Shown piece by piece: positions 1 through 12,639 of a stretch of 64,000 bases of DNA. The stretch spans positions 75,545,001 to 75,609,000 of the forward strand of contig NC_134109.1 of the NCBI RefSeq assembly GCF_040939455.1. The letters run 5' to 3'. This DNA comes from Microcebus murinus (taxonomy: Eukaryota; Chordata; Mammalia; Primates; Cheirogaleidae). Position 1 is the first letter of the stretch. Every line of letters starts with the position of its first letter. Made by a program: the position numbers and the translations under genes. The notes under the pieces are model-generated. The model worked only from the letters and a program-made list of their open reading frames with translations. It did not search any database and had not been told where the DNA came from.

Positions 1-1982
1 CATGGATCATGCTCCATATCTAACGGTGAAATGCAGGCTGTTCTGCTGCCTTCTCTGGCACACCATCTACCTCTTGCCTTTTACCTATACTCGGCATTAG
101 CTGAGTAGCCTGGAAACTTTTAAATAAATTATCAGCAGTTGCTGGCTTAGTTAGGAACAGGACTATTTGAGCAATCCTTGAGAATAATTCTCCTGGAGCC
201 TTATTCTCCTTTGGCAAGAAGAAGTATACCATCACTTCTCCTCCATGGGACAGCAATTGCCTTGACTTCCGGCTTTATAATCATTGCACTTTCCCCCAAA
301 GCCGTGCCTCACTTCCCATACCTGCTGTTTCTCCCACATTGATCAGGGTGGTAGGGATGGTGGTCTTTATGATTGTGTTGAAAGAGTATCTCTCTCCAAG
401 TCCTAGGAGGAAGACACTGGCTCTAATTACTGGTGTTTTCTTGAACTTATAACATGGGGTATTTAAATGACAGTCTAGCACTCACTTTACCATGTAAAAA
501 CAGAATTATTATTTAAAAGACAGTTTAAGTGTAGTTTGTTTATAGGACCAGAGGAATAAACAAGATGTGCTCTTACTAGTGAACATAGTAAGTGTCGTCA
601 ATATTTGTTGTCTGAATGATTGAATGCTTTTTGAAAAAGACAAAGACAGTGATTAAAATTATTATAGAAAGCACCTCAAAAGTATCCTAATCCAGTCACA
701 TAAATGTTTTATTTTCAGAGTTACTGCCATTAAGTCCTCTGTGCTGAAAATCCTCCCTTTCTCTGAAACATCTCCCTTGCATACATCCTCTTCTACCTGG
801 GTTAAAATTGTCACTATTACAGGTGTGGGAGGGAGGTTTGGATGAAGAGAGCAGTAGTGATGGAGCAGATGGGGAGATAGGACTTCTAAATCAAACTTTA
901 CTTACTTTCTGTTTTACCAGGGCCCGGCACCATCATTCACATGATAATAGGCAAGAATTTTGTGTTTCCTTTCCAAATCGATTAATGAATACTTATTAAC
1001 TGACAGGAAGTTGAAAGTCCAGAGGGCACAAATCCTCTGTATCTTCAGTAAAATACCCAGTCATTGCCTAACACTAAATAATATGGATGCTACTATTTTA
1101 AATATCTACTATGAACTAGGAGACAATGGTACAACTTCAATGAAGTCTTCACAGCTAAAAATGGAAATACTAGGTAGAGTAAAAGCTGACTTGAGGGAGA
1201 AAGAGAGAGAAAGAGAGATTCATTTTCTTTAATTGTTCCTGTTTATGAACTTATAAAAGTTAAAAAAAATTTACCTCTTTTGGTTTTAACCCAAATTGTT
1301 ATTATTAATGGGGTTGTTTATCTAGATTCTAACAAACATTGTCAATTTTCTTTCTTATAGATTTTGCTTGAGATGTGTATCATTGGTAGATATATTTTTA
1401 AATTGATCAACTTGACATAGCAGCTTAAAATACAACCTGTCCCTTAAGACTCAATGTCTTTGAAAATAGAAAGCTTGAGGCTGAAATAGCTTAAGGCTGA
1501 GTTAGAAAAATGGCCCATATTAAAATAAGTAAGCTTGTTTTGCTTTTGATCATGTGCAGACAAAAAAAAAAGTCATGTCTCAGTGGTGAAATTGTTATGT
1601 ATTATCAACATGCCTTCCCATTGTTCTTACATTCTGAAATGAGAGCTGTTAATGAGGATTCTTTATTTAGAGCTATGTGTTCAGTTTTACTAGGCTATCT
1701 TTAAAATAACATATAATTGGATATAATAGACAGTACAATATAAAAAATTGCATGCTAGACAAATCTATAGTAGCTGCAGAAATCTACAGTAAATACAAAA
1801 ATCTATAGTAAATTGACTCTGGAAAGAAAGGCAAGAGCTAAAGGGTTAGTTGACCATAATTTTGGTCTACACATAATGCCTACCTCCCAAGAAACAACAG
1901 CCAAATAGGATAATTAAATGTAAGTTTCAAATGGGCCAAATGAACAAGCATTTGACCTTTCCTGAAAATGATATTGTCTCTG
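1..1982. other. Unassigned sequence, no gene or repeat recognised
   Basis: I see no repeat family or exon that I can name. Bases 1-480 are less AT-rich than the rest, and two reverse-strand reading frames of 66-78 codons lie there, but neither resembles a family I know. A short purine tract of GA type lies at about 1193-1219. The rest is AT-rich and broken by stops in all frames. Confidence 0.5.
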
Positions 1983-1986
1983 TTAA

Positions 1987-2661
1987 CCACTTCGGGACCG
2001 AGCTCACCGGCTGCGAAACCTTACCCACAGACAGCATTCATAGTCCCCATATAGTTTGTGCTGTGCATTGACTACGGATCCGTTTTGCTCTTGTGTGATG
2101 AGGAAAGCTTTAAAGCACTGAAAGCTTGTTTTACTTTACAGGCAGCTTTACTTGTAATATAAATCAGAATAGGTAACATATACATATATGTTTTCATTAT
2201 ATTATTATTATTATTATTATTATTATTTTGAGATAGAGTCTCGCTTTTGTTGCCCAGGCTAGAGTGAGTGCCGTGGCGTCAGCCTAGCTCACAGTAACCT
2301 CAAACTCCTGGGCTCAAACAATCCTGCTGCCTCAGCCTCCCGAGTAGCTGGGACTACAGGCATGCGCTACCATGCCCGGCTAATTTTTTGTATATGTTTT
2401 TGGTTGGCCAATTAATTTCTTTCCATTTATAGTAGAGATGGGGTCTCACTCTTGCTCAGGCTGGTTTCGAACTCCTGAACTTGAGCAATCCGCCGGCCTC
2501 GGCCTCCCAGAGTGCTAAGATTACAGGCGTGAGCCACCACGCCTGGCTTCATTATATTATTTTTAAATGTTCACAATTTTATTTTGATAAATGAAAAAGT
2601 AGAGTCAACATGTGCGTTCATCTGTGACTATTGATTATAGTAGACACTGGTAGTGAAGTAG
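1987..2661. mobile_element. piggyBac-like MITE, interrupted by an Alu
   Basis: A TTAA at 1983-1986 and another at 2662-2665 flank the element. The left end reads ccacttcgggacc. The reverse complement of the right end reads ctacttcactacc, so 9 of 13 positions match. Precise TTAA duplication and short inverted ends beginning with C are the hallmark of piggyBac transposons. About 320 bp remain once the Alu and one copy of its target repeat are removed, too short for a transposase, so this is non-autonomous. The left 130 bp has several CpGs, unusual for this AT-rich window, which suggests moderate age. piggyBac activity is known in mouse lemur. The assignment rests on the ends alone. Confidence 0.55.
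2193..2561 (-). mobile_element. Alu SINE (lemur-type dimer), with target duplications
   Basis: Read on the reverse strand this is a full-length dimeric Alu derived from 7SL RNA: right arm with the middle A-rich linker, left arm, then a tail that has become an (ATT)n repeat at about 2201-2227. The linker phrase around 2400-2435 (ttggccaattaatttc) and the 'gctcaggctggtttcgaactcctg' type right arm are of the form I know from lemurs. A perfect 14-bp target duplication, ttcattatattatt, lies at 2193-2206 and 2548-2561. The body is about 2207-2547. It sits inside the piggyBac-like MITE and so is younger than it. Confidence 0.93.
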
Positions 2662-2665
2662 TTAA

Positions 2666-4640
2666 ACATTTTATCACCATTAATTTAGCATTTAACGCAA
2701 ATTGCCTTGTTTTCTATTTAACTTTACAAGTACATAAAGCTTTCCTTTTCTGTTATATTTCGTTTCTATTTCTACCTGTGATCATTTTGTATTGTAACAG
2801 AAAGTTAAAGAGTATGAAAGATAAGCCCCCTCAACTACAGGATCAATCTCTCTTTGTGGTATTGTGCTTCTTTGTATAGTACCTTGAACTAAAGGTGTGC
2901 TGTCTTGTTACACCTTTGCTGAACTTCTGTACTCAGATATGGCTTTTCTCCTAGTTTCACTCTGATTTTTGCTTTCCTTTTGTTCACCTCATGCCTTGGA
3001 GTAACAAGTAACAAATTAGTAGCTCATTGATTAGGGATAAATACTGATAGTCTCACTCATGCTCCTTTTGCTAGGGTTCAGTAAGCAGAAAGCTAGAATC
3101 ATCTCAAGTTTGCCAAATTGATTTGAGTTTGTTAAATTGAATATTTTTCTTCCTCCCACATGGTTAGAAATTCTGTTTTTCAAAGGTGTTGAACTTAAAT
3201 AGTAACTAATGGAGGCCTCATCCTATGGCTCTGAGAACAATGATCATATAGACCCTTGAAAATCCAGTTCCAGTCTATGTTTAAAAAAATGTTATTTTGA
3301 AGCAAGTATGAATTAAAATCTGCTCAAATTAGATTTTTTCTACTTCAAGAAATAAGACCAGAAATTCCAAACTTTTGTAAGTCATGGTCTCTTTGAAACC
3401 ATATTTCCCATATGTTTTACATTGTCACTGCATGAATTCTCTGTTCCTTTGATGTACTCAATAATTCGTTACTTTTTGCATTTTTCTTGTGACGCACACC
3501 ACAGAGCTACAAGAAGCTGACCATTGCATTTCACATGACTTGGGCTTAAAATATGATAGAAAAGAAAGAGTAAAAATAGTCACAGTGTCTAATTACATTA
3601 CAAAAGGTGTTCTGTATAACAAAGCTTATTCCATTCAATTCTCTATGAAAAATGATCTTAGTATAAGAAATTTTATATAATGAATATTTTCTACAATAAA
3701 ATACTACTGCTTGTCTTATAATCACTATGACTAAGCAATAGGCTTATTTGCTATTTGCAATATTGAACTACAGATGAATTCATTATAATTGTTTCATCCT
3801 GCCATAAAACAGCAATTATACATAAACACTCTTTAAGTTTTAGCTCTTTAATTTCGAAAAATACAGTTCAACCAGAGAAAAAGGCCCAAACATCTAAAGT
3901 TTGATATGAGTGATCCCAAACAATTATAGTAACTAAAGTTCAAAACGTTAGATATTACATAGCATCTTCAACTCTTCCTGACCAGAAAACAATTTTTTCC
4001 TCACAAGCTAATTCAAAGTAGGAATCCTATCAGATTCTTTTCATCTTTACCACTTGCAGATGACAAATTTTATTTCAAGTAAGGTACCATTATGAAACAA
4101 TTGGGATCTCTCATGCAGTCTGTTATACTTTTGAACTATAGTAAAATAGGTGAAAGCCCATTATAATTGTGTGTGTATATGTGTAATTTTGCAATTCATG
4201 GAGAGAAGTGGGAAAAGATATTGTGTTCTTCTCCCTACCAGAAGTCAGAAATATAACACCACTTTGTAATCTCAAAATTAATCATACTTTATATGATTAG
4301 TTACAATACCATCTCCTACCTAGAGTAAAATAAAATATTTTAAAAGACTTTAATATTGGAAACCAAATTAGACCCTATTCTCTTTCAACTTTTGGAAAAT
4401 AAATGGGATGGAGGGAATATATCAAGGCACACAGAATAATTGTACTTTACCAAAGTCAAGCACAGCCACTTAACTTGTAACTCAGCATGATTCTATTATT
4501 CCTGAGTCTTTCTTTTCTCCCTTCTAAAATATTTTCTAATACTGAAATCCTGAGCAATGGAAAGCATCCTTGATAAGGGACATAGCATTTTAAAACTACT
4601 CTTAATGATTCTCTCCCATTTGTTATGGCTTTCAAATTTT
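2666..4640. other. Unassigned AT-rich sequence
   Basis: No repeat family, RNA gene or exon is recognisable. The sequence is AT-rich with short chance reading frames only. The forward frames of 82 codons at 2631-2879 and 63 codons at 3489-3680 have no motif or compositional bias that would support coding. Confidence 0.5.
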
Positions 4641-5940
4641 TATTTTTTTAAACATAAATTATTAGTTATTATTACTTTTCTATGGCCAATAGTTATTTTT
4701 CTTTACTAAAAACTTATTGGTGTTTGTCTTCACAAATTTTGTGGCATTTGCATTCCTTTAGGGTTTTCTTTTCTTTTTTGCTAAGTATATTCTGTAATAG
4801 TGTTTATGGGGAGGATCTTTGGGTAGTAAACTCTAAGTCTTTGCAGATCTGATAATGTGTGGATCTTGCCTAATTCTGAAGTAATCATTTATGTTGATAT
4901 AATATTGTAAGTTGACATCTTTTTTCCTCAATGTTTTGAAGATATTTGTATCATTCCATTGTTTTCTGGTTTTTATTGCTTTTGATGTGAAATCTTAATC
5001 TATTTTCATTTCTTTCTGTGTAAAATCTTTTGTATACTAGGTTTTAAGATGGCTTTCTTATATTTGATATTTTGCAGTTTATCATGGATTTTGCTGTGGA
5101 TTTATTTTTATTATCTTGTAATTTGAAATACATTCTCTATTTCATGTCTTTCTTTAATTCTAAAAAATGCTTAGCAATTATCTCTTCAAATAATTCTTCT
5201 CATCCATTTCCTCTATTTTATTCTTCTGAGAATTTTATTAGAGGAATGTGGGAGGCTCTCAATTTGTCTTACATTCTCAAAATTGCTTTTCTTGTTTTAA
5301 AAATCTCATTGTCTCTGATGTATTGGGTAGATTCTTCACTTCTTTTCCTTCTGCCCACTAATTCTGTCTTCAATTATATCTAATTTAGCTTCATCCAACA
5401 TCACATTTTTTATTTCAATGGCTATATTTCTAACTAGTCATTTTTGTATTTTCTTTTTTCATAATTAGTTTCTAAATAGAAGTTATTAACTCATTTATCT
5501 CTATGAGCATACAAAATACACTGATTTTTTAAAAGCCTGTTAAGTTTTTCCTATGAAATTAATTTCATACAAAGCAAATTCATGTTCTGATTATTGTTTT
5601 ATTGTTTCTTATTTGTAGGTTCTTATGTTTTGCAACATTAGCTGGCAGGCTTATTGTGAATGAGAAGTTTTTTGTTTTCTCTCTCACTCAGGACTTATTT
5701 ACTTCTCTAGAAAATTTGAGGACCCCTCCACCTGGTTCCTGCTCAGCAAAGACTCATGTACTATATCTTACATTTTCTGTCCTTGTATTTATTTTGGAGT
5801 TATGTGACTCATTCTGGCAAATTGGCCTGGAGTGGAAGTGTATATCACTCCTAGTCCAAAAAATGGTTTAGGGCTTATGTGAGATAGCCATGTTTTTTAT
5901 CTCATCAATGGATGCAAAGAATACTGAATTGGCAGAGATG
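4640..5940 (-). mobile_element. Ancient L1M fragment (5' region), antisense
   Basis: The T-rich forward strand has the wording of old L1M 5' regions read backwards, for example the stretches near 4920-5010 (ttttgaagatatttgtatcattcc), 5160-5240 and 5280-5400. It is heavily diverged and its borders are not sharp. The forward frame of 103 codons at 5072-5383 is a by-product of the T-rich strand, not a gene. Confidence 0.45.
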
Positions 5941-5944
5941 CTGT

Positions 5945-6115
5945 ATAGAATCATCCCAGATTCCCAAGTCACTTTTGGAGGACATCTTCAAAGGTGAATC
6001 ACCTGACCTGCTTTAGACTGTGGTATGAACATTGAATAAACTTTGTTATGTGAATCTGTTGATATTTTGGGTTCTTTTGGTACTGCAACATAGCTTAGTC
6101 TACCCTAATATGCCA
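5945..6115 (+). mobile_element. Possible 3' end of a MaLR-type LTR
   Basis: The block ends with 'aataaactttgttatgtgaatctg...tactgcaacatagcttagtctaccctaatatgcc'-type wording, in pieces, as MLT/MST-type LTRs do. It is short and diverged, and no internal region or matching second LTR is seen. The first half is unclear. Confidence 0.35.
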
Positions 6116-8200
6116 CATGCCACCCCATCCTTTGTCACAGCCTTTAATACAGAACCGGGTTATAAAATGATGAATCAGACTTCCTATCCTAATGATATTT
6201 GAGATAGCAAAGATGCATTCACCAAGACAGAAGGCATATTTTTCATTTATTACAAGGCCGATCTCTTCCCAATTCCCTAGGTCTAAGGGCTTCTTTAGTT
6301 CCCAAGAAAAATCAGCGGAAGTTCCCCTAGCCTCTAGCTATAAGCTGTGAAGCTGGCTCTTCATCTGAGTATCTTAGGCTTTTGTGGCTGAATTGCCTGC
6401 TGTCATTCTGCTTCTGGACCTGATGCCTAGCAAGCCAAGGGCATCAGCTTCACTATAATTTATAATGCTATAAATTTCTGATGCACAGAGGTGCTTATTT
6501 TTCTTTTTAAAAGATTGCTGTGCACCTTTTTTCTTTTCATATTTGCAATGTGTTTAGAATAAAGGGGTGTGTCAAGTTATGATTTACTTCACCATCTTGA
6601 CTTGAAGACTTTCTATATGTAGTTCTCCAATCTAGAGTTTGAAGATTGGCATTCCATGAAAAGCCATGGTGGTTCCTGTAGGCCTTCCCAGATCCCTGTG
6701 GGGGTGAGAGAATATGCAGTTGTTCTCAGCCATGGCTTCTGAAGTCATAATGGGCTTTATGAAGTTCTTGGTTTTCAGTATGCATTGACTATCAATTATC
6801 CATTTCACACTCTAACAACTTTTATGATGCTTTTTAGAGATGTTTTGGAACTTGTGTTGGAAGTGATAAGCTAGGCTAGTGATTCTCAACTTTGACTGAT
6901 ATATGATGTTCTTTTAAAGGTGAAAAATTTCAAGGTCCTCATCAATGTATTTAAATTATTTTTATTATTATTATTCATTTACTTAAATATCTATAAATAT
7001 AAAACTAGGCATCTTATGATTAGACCTCAGACACAACTATAAAATCAAAGCAAGTTATATATTAAATACAAATGAAACTCTAAAACAAATAAGAGTCATA
7101 GTAACACATTTATTTTAATGTATAGATGATGTTGCTCTGCTGAATCCAAACTGATGGTTGCAACTTGAACATAGTAATGACTAATGAGATTCATTGTGTC
7201 AGATGGAAAATAACAGAAAATAAATGGCATTTCAGGAATATTTGAAGAGGGCTTAATAAAGGAAATATGCACAAAAGTGTAGACTGACTTAGAAGAAATT
7301 AAAGAGGTTAAAGAACAGCAATCGTGAAGAGCCATTATCACCTATCAAACTGTAGAGGCAAATGAAAAAATAATGATCAGAACTTGGAGAGTGTGGCTGC
7401 AGTTATAGGAGAGGAACAACTTAGAAAAGCTGTGGTTTCTGTAGGAAGGACACAATCAATTTGTAGGAACCCAGCCAGGAAGAAGCCAGAAAAATAAATA
7501 TCCTCATCTCACTTTTCTCATTCTTCAACCTCCTACTATAGATTCCCATTGGTGAGCCCAATCAGAAGCCAGAGAGTAGGGAGCCTATTGATGAAGGTGT
7601 CATGGGCACAGAACAGGGTGGAGCACAATAGAGGGAATAATCAGTCTGAAGAGGCAAAGGGAAATATTCATTCCAGTTATTTGGAGTTCAATATGTACAA
7701 GGGTACCTTGTGATGATATAATTCTCCTACCATTTTTTAAAATTCAAATGAGTATAAAAATGTTTACCTTTACCTTGAAATGAATATGAATTAACATTTG
7801 AAATCTGCTTTGTTGTTTTCCTTATTAGTCTGTGACAATTTAAATTATAATTAAAATCAACATAAACAGAAGGAAGGCAAGAGCACTGAAGTTTGTAGTA
7901 GTATTCAATAATAATGTGGTTATCTAGCTGATCCTGAATATGCATTTAAAAATTATTACCAAAATGAATAGAAAACATTTTTAAATGGTTAAACAAGACA
8001 AAACAAGCAAATAAAAACAACAAGAGAATCCTCAAGAGAACTTTGAAGTGTGATAGTAGATCTACCCTCCTGATTCATGGATCTCATTTGAGAATCCTTG
8101 AGCTATACCATTTCATGTTTCCATGTGAATAGATTTTCTGTGCTCCAAAACAACCTGTACACAGCTGCTGGAGAAGTATACCCAAAGTGCCATTGTGATT
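6116..8200. other. Unassigned sequence, possible old hAT fragment inside
   Basis: There is no exon or RNA gene. The phrase agtgattctcaactttgact near 6880 resembles the tip of MER5-type hAT elements, but I could not find a convincing second terminus. The reverse frames at 7096-7341 and 7727-7945 show no motif and lie in AT-rich DNA. Confidence 0.4.
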
Positions 8201-8204
8201 CTAT

Positions 8205-8530
8205 AATTTTCTTCATAAAAAACCTTCAATGGCTCCTCATTTCCTATAGATTTAAGTATAAGTCCTCAGTCTGAAATTCAAAGCACTCAATTCACTTTTT
8301 GAGCTGTATGATCTATTATTGTTCCCCTTAGACATACTGTATAATCTAGCCAAACTAGGAGATATATTATGACCTGAACATACCCTATGTTTTTCTAGTT
8401 TCTTATCTCTTGTTTTTTCTCTGCTTGGAATGCCAGCTTCCTTATCTCTGCCTTTTAAAATCCCATATGCCTCTAGAAGCTCATTTCAAATCTACATCCT
8501 CCATGAAGACCATGCTAAAACCAAGGATCA
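8205..8530 (+). mobile_element. L2 LINE fragment
   Basis: The run from 'aaccttcaatggctcctcat' (about 8221) through 'ctgcttggaatgcc' (about 8422) to 'catcctccatgaagacc' (about 8496) follows the 3' part of L2 in order, with many substitutions. L2 ceased to move before the placental radiation, which fits the divergence. No open frame survives. Confidence 0.65.
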
Positions 8531-10351
8531 GATTATAAAATCAGACTCACACAAGTCAGAGATCTTTCCCAGTATTAAGCTTTACAACTAATTTCAAATA
8601 CACAAGTATTCAAGAGACTTAGGCAAGGCAGAGGAAAGGCTGGGATTCCCACTAAACTTCCCACATGCTTGTTTTTATTTACATGTGCTCTCTAACCCAG
8701 AATAATAGATGAGGATTGCAGGTCGCCTCCCACATTGGAGAGCACCGAAGTTAGGGAACATCTGCAATTTATGTTCCAGAGAGTTGTATAGCTCATGTTA
8801 CATTCTCTAGGGAGCCATACATCACAAATCCATAGATTGTAACCTTGTATACCTTAAACAGTCTTAAACTACAGACATCCTACATCATGAGTCTATATGC
8901 CCAGAAGTTCAGTTATTGTATTTGCAAGGATATTAGACAGAATCACTGCCTTTTTTCTTTTCCTAGAACCATCCTCATGGTAATGAATAAGAAATGGATC
9001 ACAGATCAATTGCTTTAATTCCTTCTTCCCCAAACACTTACCTAATCATTCACCAATCTTATGTAATCTTTTGCTTCTATCGCTCTGTGCCACAGTGATA
9101 GCACTATTTTTCTGCCTATATTATATTTATTTAAATTATCTCCTCCTATACTGTAACCCAGCAGAAAGGATATGATTTGGGACCCTAAGAGTACTTTGCA
9201 AAGTGCCTTGCATATAACAGTTGATAAATGTTGAAACAGTAATAAATGTTGAAATGAATTAGGAGAAAGTGAGAACTTTCTATTCTCATTATTTCCCACA
9301 GATTCTACTGTCAAGTCTTGGACAGGGGAGAGAAATCAGATAGTTCAAGTTCAAGTGGGTCTAAATGTCTACTTGTGTAGATAACTTAATAACAAACACA
9401 CAGAATTATACAAAATTGTGAATTAGGTAAAGTGTTGTTCATGATCTTTCCCTCTCATTCCTGAGCACCATTTCCCTCTCTCCTTAGGTGCCTATATTCA
9501 GATTTTATATGTAGAAATGGATTTTGCCCAGGTGAAATACTGGCCAAAAGACTTCACTGTTATCAGGACAAGTCCGAGGAGATGTTATCTAGACATTTGT
9601 CCTTGGTGTATCAGAATCAATGGTGGGAAAGATAAGAGCAATAATGGAACCATGCTTGGAGGTAGGGAAATCGGAAAGTAGTCAATCATTGTGTCAACTG
9701 CAAGGATAAGGCAGAGACATAACCAGGAAAGGCAATGAAGAAAGGAGAGAAGACAAGAAAACATGCTAGCTGTTGAAGTGAATGGTTCAATATCCAGGCC
9801 TGAAAACCTGGTGCATCTGTAGAGATGTTGGTTTTATTGAGATTTAGAAAAGTTTGCTAGATTAAGGACAGAGAGACTTAAAAGGATGGTGTTGGCCTGA
9901 TCAGCAGGGTTCTCATGCTCTTCTTCATTCCTCATATAAAATTTCCTTCTCAATGTGTGAAAATGATTGATAGTAGTTTAAGATGTCTTCCTTCTGAGGA
10001 ATATGTACATATGTCCAGAATTCAAAGCCTTAGGCTAAAATCATTAGGGGCATATTTCTGTCATTGGGTTGAGGAGAATTGAGGGCATAGGAACTTTCCT
10101 AACACTACTTAAATTGTGTGATTAGATGTAGTGATGTGCCACTCCTTTTATTTGGCTCCATACCATTGAGAATTTATAGGTATTTCTATGCCTAATCTCT
10201 CTAATTGGTAATAAAATAACAAGTTTCATGATATTTCTTTTTCCCTATAGAGAGAATAAAAGAACCCACAGTTACACATACTGGTTAATGTTTTTGTTTG
10301 CAAAGCAGTATATCTTTCCTTATCTGTTTTAAACAGTGTTCTTCTTGGAAT
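8531..10351. other. Mostly unassigned, with an L2 3' scrap near 9140-9260
   Basis: The piece around 9140-9260 (tcctcctatactgtaaccc... followed by 'gtgccttgcatataacagttgataaatgttgaa') resembles the 3' end of L2 on the forward strand. The remainder has no recognisable repeat or coding sequence. The reverse frame of 90 codons at 9042-9314 overlaps the L2 scrap and is not a gene. Confidence 0.4.
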
Positions 10352-10834
10352 TTGTATTATTTTTCTAATACCATATAACAAATTAGCACAAACTTAATGT
10401 TTTAGAACGACACACATTTATTACTTCTCTCAGTTTCTGTGGGCCAGGAGTCTGGACAAGGCTTAATTGGGTCCTTGGCATCAGTTCTCATGAGGCTGTA
10501 ATAAAGTTGTTGGATAGGGATGAGTTCTCACCAGAGACTAGACTGCAGAAGGATCTTCCACACTTCCTAGGTTGTTAGTGGATTCATTTCCTAGCAGCTT
10601 TAGGATTCATGACAGCTTGTTTCTTCAAAGCCAGCAACAGAGAGAAAGAGACTCCAGCACATTGGATGCTATAATAGTATGGAATTATATACATGTAATC
10701 ACTCACGTCCCATCACTTTTGCCATTTTCTATTGGTTAGAAGCAAGTAACAGGGCCCGTCTATACTCTATAGGATGGGATTACATAATGACGTGAATACC
10801 AGAAGGTAAGTGTCATGGGGGTCTATCTGCCACA
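10352..10834 (-). mobile_element. MLT1-type solo LTR (MaLR), antisense
   Basis: On the reverse strand the block begins with a degraded TGTGGCAG tip. It passes the 'ttctaaccaatagaaaa' phrase (10720-10742) and the 'gacccaattaagcc' and 'cccacagaaactgag' phrases (10430-10480), then ends in a degraded 'aaatgtgtgt...taatttgtta' tail near 10380. This order is that of MLT1 LTRs of the non-autonomous MaLR group of ERVL elements. No internal region or partner LTR is seen, so it is solo. The exact subfamily is not assigned. Confidence 0.65.
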
Positions 10835-11309
10835 GAGGAAGATATAATGTGTTTTATATAAATTCAAAGTGTAAATAAGTCTATGTGCATGTTGAAAATT
10901 CATGACTATGTGGTGATTTTCACTCTAATGATGATGAAGATCATGGAGATGCAGAATCAGATGTTAGTTGTCCAAAGGCTCTAAGAAAGTGTAGCTTAAG
11001 CTTAGAGGTCTGATCCAGCAAGATTCAACTTGATGTGTGTTATGTATGCTGATGAAGTGTTTTCTAACTAGGGACTAAATTTCTATTCCATGCATCTCAT
11101 ACATTTGCAGTTCTTAAATTTCATATTCCCTCAGCAATGTTTTAGGTACCTAAGGTGTCTTATATTCTCTGCTATGATATAGATACATATGAAGCAAATG
11201 TTTAAAAATCTTGGACTATTTATGTTCTGGAATCATAGAAAGGATATAATCACTGAAAACTTGAAGCTGTTTTGAGTTTTGATAATAACTAAGCTACAGT
11301 AGGGAGGCC
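10835..11309. other. Unassigned sequence
   Basis: I see no exon, RNA gene or repeat family that I can name in this AT-rich stretch. Confidence 0.5.
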
Positions 11310-11885
11310 TTTTGTGTCTGGCTTCTTTCACTGAGCATATCATTTTCAAGGTCCATCCATGATGCAGCATGTATCAGAAATTTTTATGGCTGAATAATAT
11401 TCCATTATTTGATATAGCACATTTTTTACCTGTTCATTAGTTGATAGACATTTGGATTATTTCCACTTTTTGGCTGTTATGAATAATGCTACTATGAACA
11501 TTCATGTACAAGCTTTGTTTGAACACCTGTTTTCAATTCTCTTGGGCATATACCCCTAGGAATATAGTTGCTAGTCATATGTTAGCTCTGTGTTTAACAT
11601 TTTGAAAAACTGCCATACTGTTTTCCACAGCAACTGTACCATGATACATTTCTACCAACAATATATGAGAGTTCTAATTTCTCCACATTCTCACCAACAG
11701 TTGTTATTTTGTCTGTGTATGTGTGTGTGTGCCTGTGTGTACACGTGTGTCTTAATTCTAGCCATCTTATTGTTTGTGAAGTGGTAGCTCTTGGTTTTGT
11801 TATGCATTTCCTGGGTAGCAGATGATGTTGAACATTTTTGTCATGTGCTTTTTGGCCATTATATATCTTTTTTGGAGATAATTCC
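11310..11885 (-). mobile_element. Ancient L1M 3' end, antisense
   Basis: The forward strand carries the antisense L1M wording in order: 'tctggcttctttcactgagc' (11318), 'ggctgaataatattccatt' (11388), 'ggctgttatgaataatgct' (11472), 'ctcttgggcatatacccc' (11539) and 'ttctccacattctcaccaac' (11679). A TG-rich patch at 11717-11750 lies within it. Facing frames at 11590-11787 and 11594-11887 are by-products of the repeat. Confidence 0.85.
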
Positions 11886-11909
11886 ATAGATTTTTATGTT
11901 AATTTATTA

Positions 11910-12027
11910 TGTCTTCTCTGAGACTACATGTTTCTTGAGGGCAGGGAATGTTTTGCTAATCTTTTAATCTCTCAGGGGCTATCATGGGTCTGGGCACACA
12001 ATGTGCTCAATAAATCCTTCTTGACCC
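11910..12027 (+). mobile_element. L2 LINE 3' end
   Basis: The words 'tttcttgagggcagggaatg', 'tgggcacacaatgtgctc' and 'aataaatccttcttgacc' follow the order of the L2 3' terminus on the forward strand. Confidence 0.75.
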
Positions 12028-12139
12028 AAATTTAGAAATCACAACAGAATTTATTGTATTGCCTTAATCAGCCTGGAGGTGAAGTCTTCACATCATATTA
12101 CTTCAGTGTGAAACTATTCATCATCAGCACTTATTAACT

Positions 12140-12340
12140 CTTGTTAATAAGTCCCTTGGCTCTTTCAGTGGCATCTGACCATATATCTTAAATATTTTCT
12201 TTTTTATTTTGGCTTCTAGGACATCACACTTCCCTAGATTTACTTCCTATTTCTCCATTTACTCCATCTCAGTCTTCTTTGTAGGTTCATCTTCTCTGAT
12301 GAGCATTTAAAGACGACCATTCTCTGGGTGTCTGTGTTCC
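12140..12340 (+). mobile_element. L2 LINE internal fragment
   Basis: The stretch 'ggcttctaggacatcacact' (12211), 'ccatctcagtcttctttgta' (12265) and 'ggttcatcttctctgatg' matches the order of the L2 reverse-transcriptase region on the forward strand. The frame is lost. It may be part of the same old insertion as the 3' end at 11910-12027 only if there was rearrangement, because the order of the two pieces is reversed. Confidence 0.55.
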
Positions 12341-12639
12341 ATCATCTCTTTTCACTGGTGCCAGTTCTTCCCAAATGCTTGTCCTTAAATTCTGTTATTT
12401 TATGATAAAGTCATTTTGCAATGAAGGACAATGTAATGAGTCTTTTTTCTACCCTTACTGGTTAATTGCAAGGATTTTCCTTTATTTTAAGATTATATTA
12501 ATAGTGTCCATGCTTTTTGTATTGAAATATTTATATTCTATTTCTTCTATGAAATCATAATAGTACATGGCCACTTATATATACATTTAATATCCTTGAT
12601 AAAGTAAAAATTAGCAACCCCCACAACCATTTAAAAATA
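12341..12639. other. Unassigned AT-rich sequence before an L1
   Basis: I recognise no repeat or exon. The forward frame of 61 codons at 12375-12560 has no motif. Confidence 0.45.

Noticed and set aside
20..481. Two reverse frames at the left edge that might be exons
   Set aside because: No recognisable domain; I could not show splice sites or conservation. Left as unassigned.
6874..8110. Possible MER5-type hAT element with both ends
   Set aside because: Only the left tip is convincing; the right end and target duplication are not.
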